64,000 nt of DNA. Origin: Thermoplasmata archaeon (GTDB lineage: Archaea; Thermoplasmatota; Thermoplasmata; Thermoplasmatales; Thermoplasmataceae). The DNA is taken from NCBI GenBank assembly GCA_021797355.1, contig JAJZZX010000001.1, positions 492,054 to 556,053 on the forward strand, written 5' to 3'. The notes beneath the pieces were generated by a model. The model worked only from the letters and a program-made list of their open reading frames with translations, had not been told where the DNA came from and did not search any database. The translations under genes and the position numbers were made by a program. Position 1 is the first letter of the stretch. Every line of letters begins with the position of its first letter. Positions 48,490 through 57,802 of the stretch are shown here, piece by piece.

Positions 48490-49752
48490 ATGAAACATAA
48501 GGGACGAAATGTATACATGATTTCTGGGGGAGTCACTAAGTTTGCAAAGGCAACTCCTGATATGGATTTCAGGCTTAGGGTGAAGAAAGCGTTCGATTAT
48601 GCAACGAACGACATAAATCTGGAACTCAAGGATATCGATGGTTCAGTTGCCTCATATTTCTCGGACCACTTTCAAAGGCAGCTGATGTCCGGCATAATGG
48701 TACAGGATTACCTAGGCCTGACTCCGAAGCCGAGCAAGAGAGTTGAGGGTGGAGGAGCCACTGGTGGACTCGCATTTCAGACAGGCTTTGAGGAAGTAGC
48801 ATCTGGCAGGATGGATGTTTGTGCGGTGTATGGATTCGAGACAATGTCCCACGTTAATACGTGGAAAGGCAACGAATTCATCGCCCTAGCCAGCGATACC
48901 AATTTCGATTACCCGGTGGGTGGTTTCTACACGGGATATTATGCCATGATGGCCATGCGGCATATGCACGAATTCGGTACTACGGTGGAACAGCTCGCAA
49001 AGGTTTCAATCAAGAATCACGGAAATGCATTGCACAATCCGTACGCCCAAAGCCCAATGAAGCTGACAGTAGAGGATGTAAGAAATTCACCCATGGTTTC
49101 ATACCCGTTAACAAGGCTCGACGTATGCACGATGTCAGATGGGGCTGCAGTAGCAATACTGGCATCTGAAGAGAAGGCATTCGAACTCTGCGATAAGCCG
49201 GTGCTTGTGAAGAGCATCGGGACCGGAACAGATACAATGAGGCTCTCTGATCGTCCTTTTCAGAAAGTCCCATTGCTTCCGAACGAAAAGGAATCTGACT
49301 ATAAGAATCTCAAGTATCCCGGTGTACACTCATTCCGTGCCGGAAGAACCGCTGCCAAGGAAGCTTATGAAGCAGCCGGAATTACGGACCCGTTGAACGA
49401 GATTGATCTCGTGGAGCTTCATGATGCTTACACTTCCTCGGAGATTCAGACCTACGAGGATCTTGGCCTCTGCAAGTACGGTGAAGGAGGATCATTTATT
49501 GAAGAGGGCAAATCTGAACTTAATGGGAAGGTTCCAGTGAATCCATCCGGAGGGCTTCTTGCATCAGGACACCCAGTTGGCGCAACCGGAATTATGCAGG
49601 CAGTCTTCATGTTCTGGCAGTTGCAGCACAGTGTCAAGAAACACTTCAAGAACGATGCACTCCAGGTGAAGAATGCTAAAAGGGGACTTATTCACAGTCA
49701 CGCAGGAACCGGCACTTATGTTACTGTATCAATAATGGAGGCGGTAAAATGA
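48490..49752 (+). CDS. Thiolase-superfamily protein (SCP-x type) lacking the nucleophilic Cys
   Basis: 420-residue thiolase-fold protein resembling archaeal acetoacetyl-CoA thiolases and SCP-x. C-terminal motifs are intact (NPSGGLLASGHPVGATGIMQ, HSHAGTGTY). In the N-terminal active-site loop, where family members have V-E-x-x-C-A-S/T-G, this one reads VEGGGATGG: the catalytic cysteine is G89. It overlaps the DUF35 gene by 4 bp. Archaeal thiolase-DUF35-HMG-CoA-synthase complexes exist, and so do Cys-less thiolase-fold aldolases that partner DUF35 proteins (Ltp2-ChsH2). The missing cysteine argues against ordinary thiolysis. Confidence 0.82.
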   Translation: MKHKGRNVYMISGGVTKFAKATPDMDFRLRVKKAFDYATNDINLELKDIDGSVASYFSDHFQRQLMSGIMVQDYLGLTPKPSKRVEGGGATGGLAFQTGFEEVASGRMDVCAVYGFETMSHVNTWKGNEFIALASDTNFDYPVGGFYTGYYAMMAMRHMHEFGTTVEQLAKVSIKNHGNALHNPYAQSPMKLTVEDVRNSPMVSYPLTRLDVCTMSDGAAVAILASEEKAFELCDKPVLVKSIGTGTDTMRLSDRPFQKVPLLPNEKESDYKNLKYPGVHSFRAGRTAAKEAYEAAGITDPLNEIDLVELHDAYTSSEIQTYEDLGLCKYGEGGSFIEEGKSELNGKVPVNPSGGLLASGHPVGATGIMQAVFMFWQLQHSVKKHFKNDALQVKNAKRGLIHSHAGTGTYVTVSIMEAVK

Positions 49753-50240
49753 CGCTGGACTACGATGCAAAGATGCCTGAGACCCAGGAAGGGACAGAAG
49801 TTTATAATACTGACCCTCTGGTAGTTAAATCCCACTACGATATAGACTACATCCACAGCTATGCCCAGGATTCAGAATTTTTCAGGGCCCTCGGAAAAAA
49901 GAAACTTCTTGGAAGCAAATGCAAGAAATGCGGATACACTTACGCAACACCCAGAGGGCACTGCATGATGTGCGGCTCAGAGACTGAATGGCATGAACTG
50001 CCGCAGGTTGGAAAGGTACACACGTTTACTACTTGCTACTTTGGTAGCGAGAAATTCCTGTCCGAGACTCCATTCAACCTGATAATGGTCGAGTTTGAAG
50101 GCGTAGATTCTCTCTTCATGGCGAGACTCATTGGAGCCGATCAGGAGGACATACACATAGGGATGAAAGTCAGGGCTCGCTTCAAGCGCAACCTTCAGTT
50201 CAGCCCGACTGATGTGTATTTTGTTCCAGCCAGAGAATAG
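49749..50240 (+). CDS. DUF35 zinc-ribbon/OB-fold protein, thiolase partner
   Basis: 163-residue protein with the rubredoxin-like ribbon CKKCGYTYATPRGHCMMCGS followed by an OB fold (GKVHTFTTCYF, PFNLIMVEFEG, GMKVRARFKRN). DUF35 proteins form complexes with thiolase-fold enzymes and channel or position CoA intermediates. Its start overlaps the upstream thiolase-like gene by 4 bp, the usual pairing. An N-terminal helical extension of about 45 residues precedes the ribbon. Confidence 0.87.
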   Translation: MTLDYDAKMPETQEGTEVYNTDPLVVKSHYDIDYIHSYAQDSEFFRALGKKKLLGSKCKKCGYTYATPRGHCMMCGSETEWHELPQVGKVHTFTTCYFGSEKFLSETPFNLIMVEFEGVDSLFMARLIGADQEDIHIGMKVRARFKRNLQFSPTDVYFVPARE

Positions 50241-50276
50241 GCAAAAAATTCTTTATCAATTCTCCATTCTTTCTTT

Positions 50277-51839
50277 GTGAGCAATTTTTCCAATTATGAT
50301 AAGGATGTTTTTCTTGTCAAGATAGATCGAATGATCGACCGTGGTGCGCTGCTTTCCAGGTACAGCAGGGCATCAAGCACAGACATAAGGGATGTGTACG
50401 AGAAAGAATTTGCGGGTGATGAGGGAAAGGGCCAGGATTTCTACAGGCGTGTATTCCTCCAATATGGGGACGAATCCATTGCAGAGCTTGTGACAGCACA
50501 GATGGCAGTTCAAAACGTAAGCAACATTGTCAGCAAGGTCATGGAGGAACTCAGGGTAGGTCTATCGTTCCTTGAGAAATCCTCCCGTTATGTCAGGTAC
50601 GATAAGAAAGTTTCAGGAGCATACCTTTTCCTACATGGCGAAAAGGCAGGAATAACAGGCAGGAATAGAGAAGACTATGATGCGTATTGCGATTCACTGT
50701 TCCAATATTACGCAAGTAACTATGAAAAAGTACTGGATTTCTACAGGAAGAAATTTCCCATAGGCGAAATACTCTTTGATGGAAGTGAAGGCCCATCCAC
50801 GTTTTCAGACGCAGGATCGGAGGAGAAGATGATACTCGAGAAATCATACCAGAGTTCAGTGCGGGCAAGGGCACTAGATGATCTTAGATATATACTTCCA
50901 TCGTCAACGCTGACCAACATCGGAATATCTGGAAATGGAAGGGCTTTCACATATCTTGTTCAAAAGCTCAAATCCACTGGTCTGCCCGAGGCGGAGAAGG
51001 TAGCAGATGAAATATATTCAGAACTTAGCGGTGAGTTCCCTGAGCTAATAAATTCAGCGCTGTCAGGCTACGGAAGGGAACTCATCGAGTATAAGAGAAA
51101 GCTTGACAACCCAACACAGCATCTTTCCGGGAAGGAAGACGCCAATATCCCGGAAATTGTGCTCCTTGATTACGAGGAAAGGAAGAAGGCCCTTGTGAAG
51201 TCTCTCTCGATCTATAATTTTTCAACCGGAGGCGAAGCCCTGCCAACGCAAATGATGAAACTGCGGGAAATGTCACTGCAAGACCTTGGATCTGTTGTCG
51301 CACAACTTGCAGGCATTCGGAAGAACAGAAGGCACAAACTGCACAGAGCTTTTGAGTCTGTTTCTTACCTGTTCCAGATAACCACTAACTATGGCGCATT
51401 CCGTGACATGCAGCGTCACAGGTTTATTAGCATCAACAGGCAGTTCCTGACTCCACTTTATGGCCACGATACACCCGAGGCATTCATGGGCGATGGGGAA
51501 TTCCCCGAGATAATGCGCCAGGGAAAAGAACTGTGGAGAAGAATATCGGACAGCCAGGGATATGCCATAGCGCAGTATGCAGTGCCGTATGCATTCCGGT
51601 ACCCAGTATCTGCATACCTCAATTTGAGGGAGCTCGCATTTTTCTGTGAACTCAGGTCAACTCCACAGGCGCACCATGATCTTAGGAGAATAGCAATCGG
51701 AATGTACGATGCTGTTAAAGGTGTACATCCGGAATTGGCAGCTCTGATCAGATTTGTGGACTCATCTTCTTACGCTCTTGGGCGCCTCAGGTCCGAACAG
51801 GCGAAGGAAAAGAAACTCCGGAAACTCTCGGAAAGATAG
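50277..51839 (+). CDS. thyX: Flavin-dependent thymidylate synthase-like protein, tandem ThyX domains
   Basis: 520 residues, about twice the size of single-domain ThyX. The N-terminal half has ThyX-like elements (SFLEKSSRYVRYD; ALDDLRYILPSSTLTNIG), but its motif region reads EELRVGL. The C-terminal half keeps the ThyX RHR motif (RHRFISINRQ, R380-R382), followed by ELAFFCELRSTPQAHHDLRR. ThyX methylates dUMP with methylene-tetrahydrofolate and FAD. The arrangement suggests a pseudo-dimer with one degenerate half. Tandem ThyX is known in some lineages (for example chlamydiae). Confidence 0.85.
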   Translation: MSNFSNYDKDVFLVKIDRMIDRGALLSRYSRASSTDIRDVYEKEFAGDEGKGQDFYRRVFLQYGDESIAELVTAQMAVQNVSNIVSKVMEELRVGLSFLEKSSRYVRYDKKVSGAYLFLHGEKAGITGRNREDYDAYCDSLFQYYASNYEKVLDFYRKKFPIGEILFDGSEGPSTFSDAGSEEKMILEKSYQSSVRARALDDLRYILPSSTLTNIGISGNGRAFTYLVQKLKSTGLPEAEKVADEIYSELSGEFPELINSALSGYGRELIEYKRKLDNPTQHLSGKEDANIPEIVLLDYEERKKALVKSLSIYNFSTGGEALPTQMMKLREMSLQDLGSVVAQLAGIRKNRRHKLHRAFESVSYLFQITTNYGAFRDMQRHRFISINRQFLTPLYGHDTPEAFMGDGEFPEIMRQGKELWRRISDSQGYAIAQYAVPYAFRYPVSAYLNLRELAFFCELRSTPQAHHDLRRIAIGMYDAVKGVHPELAALIRFVDSSSYALGRLRSEQAKEKKLRKLSER

Positions 51840-51887
51840 AGACAGCCTTTATAATTGCACCTTGCCGTGCCAGCATGACTTAAAAAA

Positions 51888-51928
51888 GTTTATATTGAAG
51901 AACATATTTATCTGCCAACTTGAGGTGA
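51888..51928 (+). promoter_or_regulatory. Thermosome promoter and ribosome-binding site
   Basis: TATA-like gtttatattg (51888-51897) is followed about 25-30 bp on by gaggtga (51922-51928). That site stands 7 nt before the ATG at 51936. The transcript should therefore have a short leader. Confidence 0.55.
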
Positions 51929-51935
51929 AACTTAA

Positions 51936-53591
51936 ATGCTATCAGGACAGATGCCTATACTCGTTCTTAAGGAAGGAACCCAGAGAGAGCAGGGCAAAAA
52001 CGCCCAGAAGAATAATATTGAGGCTGCTAAGACAATAGCAGACGCAATAAGAACTACACTGGGCCCAAAGGGAATGGACAAGATGCTGGTCGACTCCATT
52101 GGGGACATTATTATTTCCAACGATGGGGCTACAATTTTGAAGGAGATGGACGTTGACCACCCGACTGCCAAGATGATCGTGGAGGTTGCAAAATCACAGG
52201 ACAGTGCTGTTGGCGATGGCACAACTTCCGCAGTTATACTATCCGGGGAACTTCTGAAACAGGCTGAAACGCTTCTTGATCAGGGGGTTCACAGCACTGT
52301 AATTACTAACGGATACAGGCTGGCCGTCAACGAGGCAAAGAAGCACATGGAGCAGGTCGCTCTTAAGGCAACTGATGATGCAACACTGAAGAAGATCTCA
52401 ATGACTGCACTATCCGGAAAGAACACAAGCCTCTCAAGCGACTTCCTTTCTGATCTGGTTGTCAAAGCAGTCAATGCTGTTGCTGAGGAGAGGAACGGGA
52501 AGATTGTAGTTGACACTGCAAATATCAAGGTAGACAAGAAGAATGGCGGCGGTGTTAACGACACTCAGTTCATCAACGGCCTTGTAATTGACAAGGAAAA
52601 GGTCCATGCAAAGATGCCATCGGTTGTGAAAGATGCCAAGATTGCACTCATAGATTCAGCTCTGGAGATAAAAAAGACGGAAATAGAAGCCAAGGTGCAG
52701 ATAACCGATCCATCAAAGATACAGGACTTCCTGAACCAGGAATCTGACACATTCAAGGCAATGGTAGAAAAGATCAAGAAGAGCGGAGCTAACGTTGTGC
52801 TCTGCCAGAAAGGCATAGATGACCTTGCGCAGCACTACCTGGCAAGGGAAGGCATATACGCAGTCAGAAGAGTAAAGAAGAGCGACATGGAAAAGCTGGC
52901 AAAGGCAACCGGCGCTAAGATAGTTACAAACCTTGACGATCTCACCCCTGAAGCACTTGGAAAGGCCGAGAGGGTAGAAGAGAAGAAGATCAGCGATGAC
53001 AGGATGACGTTCATAACTGGGTGTGCAAATCCAAAAGCGGTCAGCATACTCATAAGAGGGGGAACAGAACACGTTGTCTCTGAGATTGAGAGGTCTCTTA
53101 ACGATGCAATCAGAGTTGTTGCAATAACCAAGGAAGATGGCATGTACCTGCCTGGTGGAGGTGCCATCGAGGCAGAACTCGCCATGAAGATCAGGAGCTA
53201 TGCCAACTCAGTTGGAGGAAGGGAACAGCTCGCCATAGAGGCCTTCGCCAAGGCTCTTGAGATCATACCCAGGACACTTGCAGAAAACGCTGGAATGGAC
53301 CCAATAAACACCCTTATCCAGCTTAAGGCTGAGCATGAAAAAGGGCATGTCTCATATGGAATTGACATAGAGAAGAATGGCGTAGGAGACATGAAGAAGA
53401 TTGGCGTGTTCGATCCCCTCAGGGTAAAGAAGCACGCTCTGGAAAGCGCCGTTGAGGTCTCAACAATGATCCTCAGGATAGACGACGTCATTGCCAGCAA
53501 GAAATCCGGTGCAGAGGGCGGTTCCGGACAGGGCGGAGCTCCCGGCGGCATGGGCGGTATGGGTGGAATGGGCGGAATGCCCCCATACTGA
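51936..53591 (+). CDS. thsA: Thermosome (group II chaperonin) subunit
   Basis: 551-residue ATP-dependent folding chaperonin. Equatorial-domain motifs are intact: [26 protein letters not shown], the ATPase [15 protein letters not shown] and the C-terminal [10 protein letters not shown]. The apical domain with helical lid lies at about 210-370. The tail ends in Gly-Met repeats ([15 protein letters not shown]) that project into the cavity. Archaeal thermosomes are usually hetero-oligomers; only one subunit is in this window, so alpha or beta identity is not claimed. Confidence 0.96.
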   Translation: MLSGQMPILVLKEGTQREQGKNAQKNNIEAAKTIADAIRTTLGPKGMDKMLVDSIGDIIISNDGATILKEMDVDHPTAKMIVEVAKSQDSAVGDGTTSAVILSGELLKQAETLLDQGVHSTVITNGYRLAVNEAKKHMEQVALKATDDATLKKISMTALSGKNTSLSSDFLSDLVVKAVNAVAEERNGKIVVDTANIKVDKKNGGGVNDTQFINGLVIDKEKVHAKMPSVVKDAKIALIDSALEIKKTEIEAKVQITDPSKIQDFLNQESDTFKAMVEKIKKSGANVVLCQKGIDDLAQHYLAREGIYAVRRVKKSDMEKLAKATGAKIVTNLDDLTPEALGKAERVEEKKISDDRMTFITGCANPKAVSILIRGGTEHVVSEIERSLNDAIRVVAITKEDGMYLPGGGAIEAELAMKIRSYANSVGGREQLAIEAFAKALEIIPRTLAENAGMDPINTLIQLKAEHEKGHVSYGIDIEKNGVGDMKKIGVFDPLRVKKHALESAVEVSTMILRIDDVIASKKSGAEGGSGQGGAPGGMGGMGGMGGMPPY

Positions 53592-53816
53592 TCTTTTTAA
53601 AACAACTTCTTTTATGGACAATGAACATTTTATTTTTTCATACACGGGAAGCATGGCTTATGGCGCCTTAACTGTTAATGGAATGACCTGAGGAATGATG
53701 TCATTACATCAACTGTATTCCCATATCATAGAACTTGCAGCGCACTGGCATTATTGGCAATGATCCAATATGCGTAATTAGAAGCTGAGGCAGTATAAGT
53801 AAAAAGGAGTGAAAGG

Positions 53817-54386
53817 TCACTTTTTTTCATACTGCGCCAGCAGCTCATCTGGGTTGGGGCCCCGCTGTTTGGGTCGCATTATAAGCGCAATGATGCTGAG
53901 GACAAAGCCAGCAATAGCCATTATTATGCCCACCACGAGCAAAAAACCGAAAACAGCAGCCTGTAATAAATTAACTTCAAGGCTGTAGGAGACATCGGGC
54001 TGGCTGAATGCCACAATATAATATGTACCGTGGGGGATAGAATCGTATATTTGTTCCACAGTGCCTGCAATGCTTTCATTTATTGTCGGGTGCAAACTGT
54101 GGCTGCTCACCATTGCCACAGAGGCATTTGAGATTGCTGCATAATCGTCATAATCGGTCAGGTTCATCAGGTAAACTGTTGGACCGCTGGATGTGCCTAT
54201 TATTGTAATGGCAGCTGAACCAGTAACATTTAGGCTATTTGAAACATAGGTTCCTGACTGTTTTAGGTAAACAAATGATGAATCCGTATGGATAAGGCTA
54301 TCGCCGCCAAAAAGCCCAACTGCTGAAAGGATCACGCCAGTGATGAGAACCACCAAGCCTAATTTAACCAGATTCCTCCTCAACAA
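53817..54386 (-). CDS. Membrane-anchored protein with extracytoplasmic domain
   Basis: 189 residues. One N-terminal membrane helix (about 8-28) is followed by a beta-rich outer domain with N-x-S/T sites (SGTYVSNSLNVTGSAAITII) and a second hydrophobic segment (about 138-168). It ends in a short cytoplasmic tail (RPKQRGPNPDELLAQYEKK). No family is recognised; the layout resembles emp24-like or generic surface proteins only superficially. Confidence 0.65.
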   Translation of the reverse strand: MLRRNLVKLGLVVLITGVILSAVGLFGGDSLIHTDSSFVYLKQSGTYVSNSLNVTGSAAITIIGTSSGPTVYLMNLTDYDDYAAISNASVAMVSSHSLHPTINESIAGTVEQIYDSIPHGTYYIVAFSQPDVSYSLEVNLLQAAVFGFLLVVGIIMAIAGFVLSIIALIMRPKQRGPNPDELLAQYEKK

Positions 54387-54805
54387 TTCACCAGTTCACT
54401 TTGCTGGCATCCTTCATGTTGCAAGCAACTGGAGGTTCCTGCTTCATGGATATTGGCCTCTTCATTCTGTTCGGAAGTCCCTTCCATCTCACGTCATCAC
54501 TTAGGATGACCTGCCAGGCTTAAATTCCCCACTGCCCGTAGGTATGTTTTCACTATCATACGTGTCTATATTAGCGTTTCGTACCCGATACACACCATAG
54601 GCCCCGCAAACTTCCCGCTCATTGCAGCCCGCAGGCCATTTCCAGGTTACCTAAATTTGGGAATGCAGCATTTCTCGCCATGAAAGTTTTTAGCGGGGAG
54701 TACCTGGAATCAGATTGCTTGTTGACGAGATAAGATGCTAAAAATCATACTGGAAAAACCTGCCTTTGACCTATTCAGCAATTCACTACGTCAGTTTTTT
54801 AGGTC
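54387..54805. other. Intergenic region with long inverted repeat
   Basis: 419 bp without a convincing gene. It holds an 8-bp perfect inverted repeat (ttccaggt ... acctggaa, near 54640 and 54705) about 55 bp apart, which could form the base of a structured RNA or frame a regulatory site. Short frames on both strands are broken. Confidence 0.3.
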
Positions 54806-55789
54806 ATGGTAACATACTGTCACATGGAGTTTAACCTATCAGTTTCTTCAGAGAAGGTCGAGGAGAGGAATTTTGATCTTGTGATCATCGGGGCAGGAGC
54901 GGCGGGGCTTTCCTCTGCAGTTTACGCTTCACGTTCCGGCCTTACCGCTGTTGTGATAGACCAGAGTGTCCCGGGAGGACTGACGGCAGAGGCGCCTCTT
55001 GTGGAGAATTATCTTGGTTTCAAGGCAATAAAAGGAACGGACCTGGCTGCAAACTTTACAAAACATGCAATGGAATATGTGAAGATAATGGAAAACACAC
55101 ATGTCAATAACATCAGGAAGGAAGGCGAGGGCTTTTCAGTTTCAACTTCCGGCGGAGATTTCACGTGCAAAGCTGTGGTGGTTTCAACAGGCACAACGCA
55201 TAAACATCTCAACGTACCTGGTGAGAAAGAATATTATTCCAGAGGGCTTTCCTACTGCTCCACCTGCGACGGCTACCTGTTTAAGGGAAAGAGAGTGGTG
55301 GTAATTGGCGGAGGAAATTCCGGGGCAATTGCTGCCATAAGCATGAGTGAGTACACCTCCAAGACTACAATTATAGAGTATATGGACCACTACATGTGTG
55401 AGAAAGCGTACGAAAACACAATCAAGTCAAGGAAAATCGATTACGTGACAAATTCCCAGGTCCTTGAAATCATAGGGGACGGAAAGAAGGTTACAGGCGT
55501 CAAGTACAGGGACAGAAAGACTGGTAGGGAAACAACTGTGGAGACTGACGGGGTTTTCATATACGTCGGCCTTGTTCCGCAAACTGCATTTCTAAAGGGT
55601 TCCGGTGTTGAGTTATCTGACAGGGGATATATAGTAACGGACAGGAAGGGAAGGACAAGCGTTCCGGGCATATACGCGGCCGGTGATGTGGTAAAAGATA
55701 CAGAAGCACAAATTGCCACGGCAGTGGGAGACGGATGCAGGGCCGCCCTCACCCTATACAGTGATCTTATCAGGTCTGGGCAGAAATAG
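54806..55789 (+). CDS. trxB: Thioredoxin reductase-like flavoprotein without NADPH-phosphate motif
   Basis: 327 residues. The FAD motif VIIGAGAAGLSSA, redox disulfide CSTCDG and C-terminal GIYAAGDVV are present. The second Rossmann motif is IGGGNSGAIAA, but the HRRxxxR motif that binds NADPH in bacterial TrxR is replaced by EYMDHYMCEKAY. The same substitution type is known for the Thermoplasma acidophilum enzyme, which does not use NAD(P)H, so another electron donor is likely. The alternative start ATG at 54824 would remove six residues. The sucC gene follows after 49 bp. Confidence 0.9.
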   Translation: MVTYCHMEFNLSVSSEKVEERNFDLVIIGAGAAGLSSAVYASRSGLTAVVIDQSVPGGLTAEAPLVENYLGFKAIKGTDLAANFTKHAMEYVKIMENTHVNNIRKEGEGFSVSTSGGDFTCKAVVVSTGTTHKHLNVPGEKEYYSRGLSYCSTCDGYLFKGKRVVVIGGGNSGAIAAISMSEYTSKTTIIEYMDHYMCEKAYENTIKSRKIDYVTNSQVLEIIGDGKKVTGVKYRDRKTGRETTVETDGVFIYVGLVPQTAFLKGSGVELSDRGYIVTDRKGRTSVPGIYAAGDVVKDTEAQIATAVGDGCRAALTLYSDLIRSGQK

Positions 55790-55827
55790 CCAAGACAAGT
55801 TTTTATCTAATTTGCCACAATACAGGA

Positions 55828-55834
55828 GAGGTGA
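55828..55834 (+). promoter_or_regulatory. Ribosome-binding site fixing a TTG start for sucC
   Basis: gaggtga stands 4 nt before the TTG at 55839. A longer frame upstream would overlap trxB with a non-conserved extension, so TTG is preferred. Confidence 0.7.
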
Positions 55835-55838
55835 TTCT

Positions 55839-56945
55839 TTGAATCTCTATGAATACATGGGGAAGGAAATTTTCAGAAAATACGGCATACCTGTTCCCGA
55901 CGGTTATGTCGTCGAACAGCTAACTGATGTCAGGGAATACAGGAAGCCTGTTGTTGTCAAATCACAGATACTCCTTGGAGGGCGTGGCAAATCAGGAGGA
56001 ATAAAGTTTGCGAGAAGTTCGGAGGAACTTAAGAACGGCGTTAAGGAACTTCTGGGATCAAAGATAAGGGGGCTAACGGTAACCAAGGTACTCGTTGAGG
56101 ATATGATAAACATCAAGCATGAATATTATGTGAGCTTCGCCCTGAACAGGTCGGAAAGGTCTCCTGTTCTTATTGCCAGCTCGTCAGGCGGAGTAGAGAT
56201 CGAATCTGTCCCGCAGAATCAGATATTTACAAGAAAGATTGACCCCCTTCTGGGCTATTCTGACTATGTGGGAAGAGAGGCATCCAAATTTATGAACCTT
56301 GACAAGAATCTTTCTGCACAGTTCAGGAGCATTCTTGAAAAACTCTACAAGGTTTATGAGGAGGAGGATTGTGAACTTGTTGAGATCAATCCTCTTGTTG
56401 AAACAGCGGAGGGAAATCTGATTGCAGCTGACGCAAAGGTTATCATGGATAACGATTCCATGTTCCGCCATAAGGATATAAAGATAACGGACCCTGAAAA
56501 GACACCGCTCGAACTGGAAGCCCAGTCAAAGGGCTACTCCTTCATTGAGCTGGATGGCCAGATTGGGGTTATTGCAAACGGAGCCGGGCTTACCATGGCT
56601 ACACTGGATGCCCTCACTTTGCACAAAGGGAAACCCAGGAACTTTCTTGACCTTGGCGGGACAGATGATGTCGAAATAGTGGTCAATGCCTTTGATCTGG
56701 TCCTGAAGGCTGACCCGAAAGCAATTCTTGTTAACATCTTTGGCGGAGTTACAAAGGCTGATACTGTTGCCAACGGAATAGTTGCTGCCAAGAAGAGGTT
56801 CAAGATCACGAAACCAATAGTCGTCAGGCTCAGTGGAGTCCACGATGACGAGGGTAGGCAGGTGCTGAAGGAGAACGGCATAGAATCTTTCCCAACAATG
56901 ATGGAAGCGATAGAGAGAGTCGTAAAACTGGCAGGTGAGGCATAA
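55839..56945 (+). CDS. sucC: Succinyl-CoA ligase (ADP/GDP-forming), beta subunit
   Basis: 368 residues from the TTG start, beginning NLYEYMGKEIFRKYGIPVP, which is the family N-terminus. The ATP-grasp domain shows VKSQILLGGRGKSGGIKFA, and the C-terminal CoA-ligase-like domain shows GGVTKADTVANGIV. It forms the substrate-level phosphorylation step of the TCA cycle (or the reverse reaction) with SucD. The stop overlaps the sucD start by one base (TAATG). Confidence 0.93.
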   Translation: MNLYEYMGKEIFRKYGIPVPDGYVVEQLTDVREYRKPVVVKSQILLGGRGKSGGIKFARSSEELKNGVKELLGSKIRGLTVTKVLVEDMINIKHEYYVSFALNRSERSPVLIASSSGGVEIESVPQNQIFTRKIDPLLGYSDYVGREASKFMNLDKNLSAQFRSILEKLYKVYEEEDCELVEINPLVETAEGNLIAADAKVIMDNDSMFRHKDIKITDPEKTPLELEAQSKGYSFIELDGQIGVIANGAGLTMATLDALTLHKGKPRNFLDLGGTDDVEIVVNAFDLVLKADPKAILVNIFGGVTKADTVANGIVAAKKRFKITKPIVVRLSGVHDDEGRQVLKENGIESFPTMMEAIERVVKLAGEA

Positions 56946-57802
56946 TGGCTGTTTTAGTTGATAAGAATACAAGGGTGATAGTTCAGGGCATTACTGGGCA
57001 CCAAGGCTCATTCCATGCGGGAGAAATGATGAAGTTTGGCACAAACATTGTTGCAGGTACATCCCCAGGAAAGGGAGGAACCAAATTCATGGACAAGGTG
57101 CCCATAGTGGACAGTGTTTCGGAGGCAATGGGTTTCGAGCCAAACGCCACGATGATCTCTGTGGCAGCGCCGTACGTAAGGGATGCTGCGTTTGAGGCCA
57201 TAGATCAGGGGATAAAGCTTGTGTACATACTTACCGAACACGTACCATTCCACGACACCATGGAAATTGTGCATGAGGCTAGGCTCAGGGGAATTACCGT
57301 TATAGGCCCAAACGGGCCGGGTATTACTGTGCCATTTGACTGCAAGATAGGCATTATGCCAAACAAGATCTTCAAGCAGGGCGATGTTGCAGTTGCATCC
57401 AGAAGCGGTACCCTTACATATGAAATAGTTGACGCCATAACGAGGAGCGGAATGGGTGAGAGCGCCGTAATTGGACTGGGCGGCGATCCCGTGGTCGGTC
57501 TTACCTTCATTGATGTTCTTAAGATGTTTGAGGCCGATGATCGCACAAAGAAAATTGTGCTAGTAGGCGAGATTGGCGGAAACAACGAGGAACTTGCTGC
57601 AAAGTACATAAAAGACCATGTGAAGAAGAAGGTTGTTGCATACATTACAGGGCGCAGTGCACCTCCGGGAAAAAGGATGGGACATGCCGGGGCCATAATT
57701 GAGAAGGGCGTGGGCACGGCTGATTCCAAGATAAAGGCATTCAATGAAGCTGGCGTCCAGGTTGCAGAATATCCCATGGATGTACCAGGACTGTTGAGGT
57801 GA
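56945..57802 (+). CDS. sucD: Succinyl-CoA ligase, alpha subunit
   Basis: 285 residues. The CoA-binding Rossmann domain shows VQGITGHQGSFH and GTSPGKGG, and IGPNGPG marks the nucleotide loop. The phosphorylated histidine lies in MGHAGAII. It is coupled to sucC upstream and overlaps the argF start by 4 bp. Confidence 0.94.
   Translation: MAVLVDKNTRVIVQGITGHQGSFHAGEMMKFGTNIVAGTSPGKGGTKFMDKVPIVDSVSEAMGFEPNATMISVAAPYVRDAAFEAIDQGIKLVYILTEHVPFHDTMEIVHEARLRGITVIGPNGPGITVPFDCKIGIMPNKIFKQGDVAVASRSGTLTYEIVDAITRSGMGESAVIGLGGDPVVGLTFIDVLKMFEADDRTKKIVLVGEIGGNNEELAAKYIKDHVKKKVVAYITGRSAPPGKRMGHAGAIIEKGVGTADSKIKAFNEAGVQVAEYPMDVPGLLR

Noticed and set aside
52835..53551. Minus-strand frames of 116-117 codons within the thermosome gene
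   Set aside because: Shadow frames with low-complexity Ser/Pro composition caused by the codon bias of the real gene.
55713..55838. N-terminal extension of SucC upstream of the TTG
   Set aside because: Overlaps trxB, is not conserved in SucC, and a GAGGTGA site marks the TTG start.
57205..57777. 190-codon minus-strand frame within sucD
   Set aside because: Antisense to a conserved gene; composition is typical of an antisense artefact.
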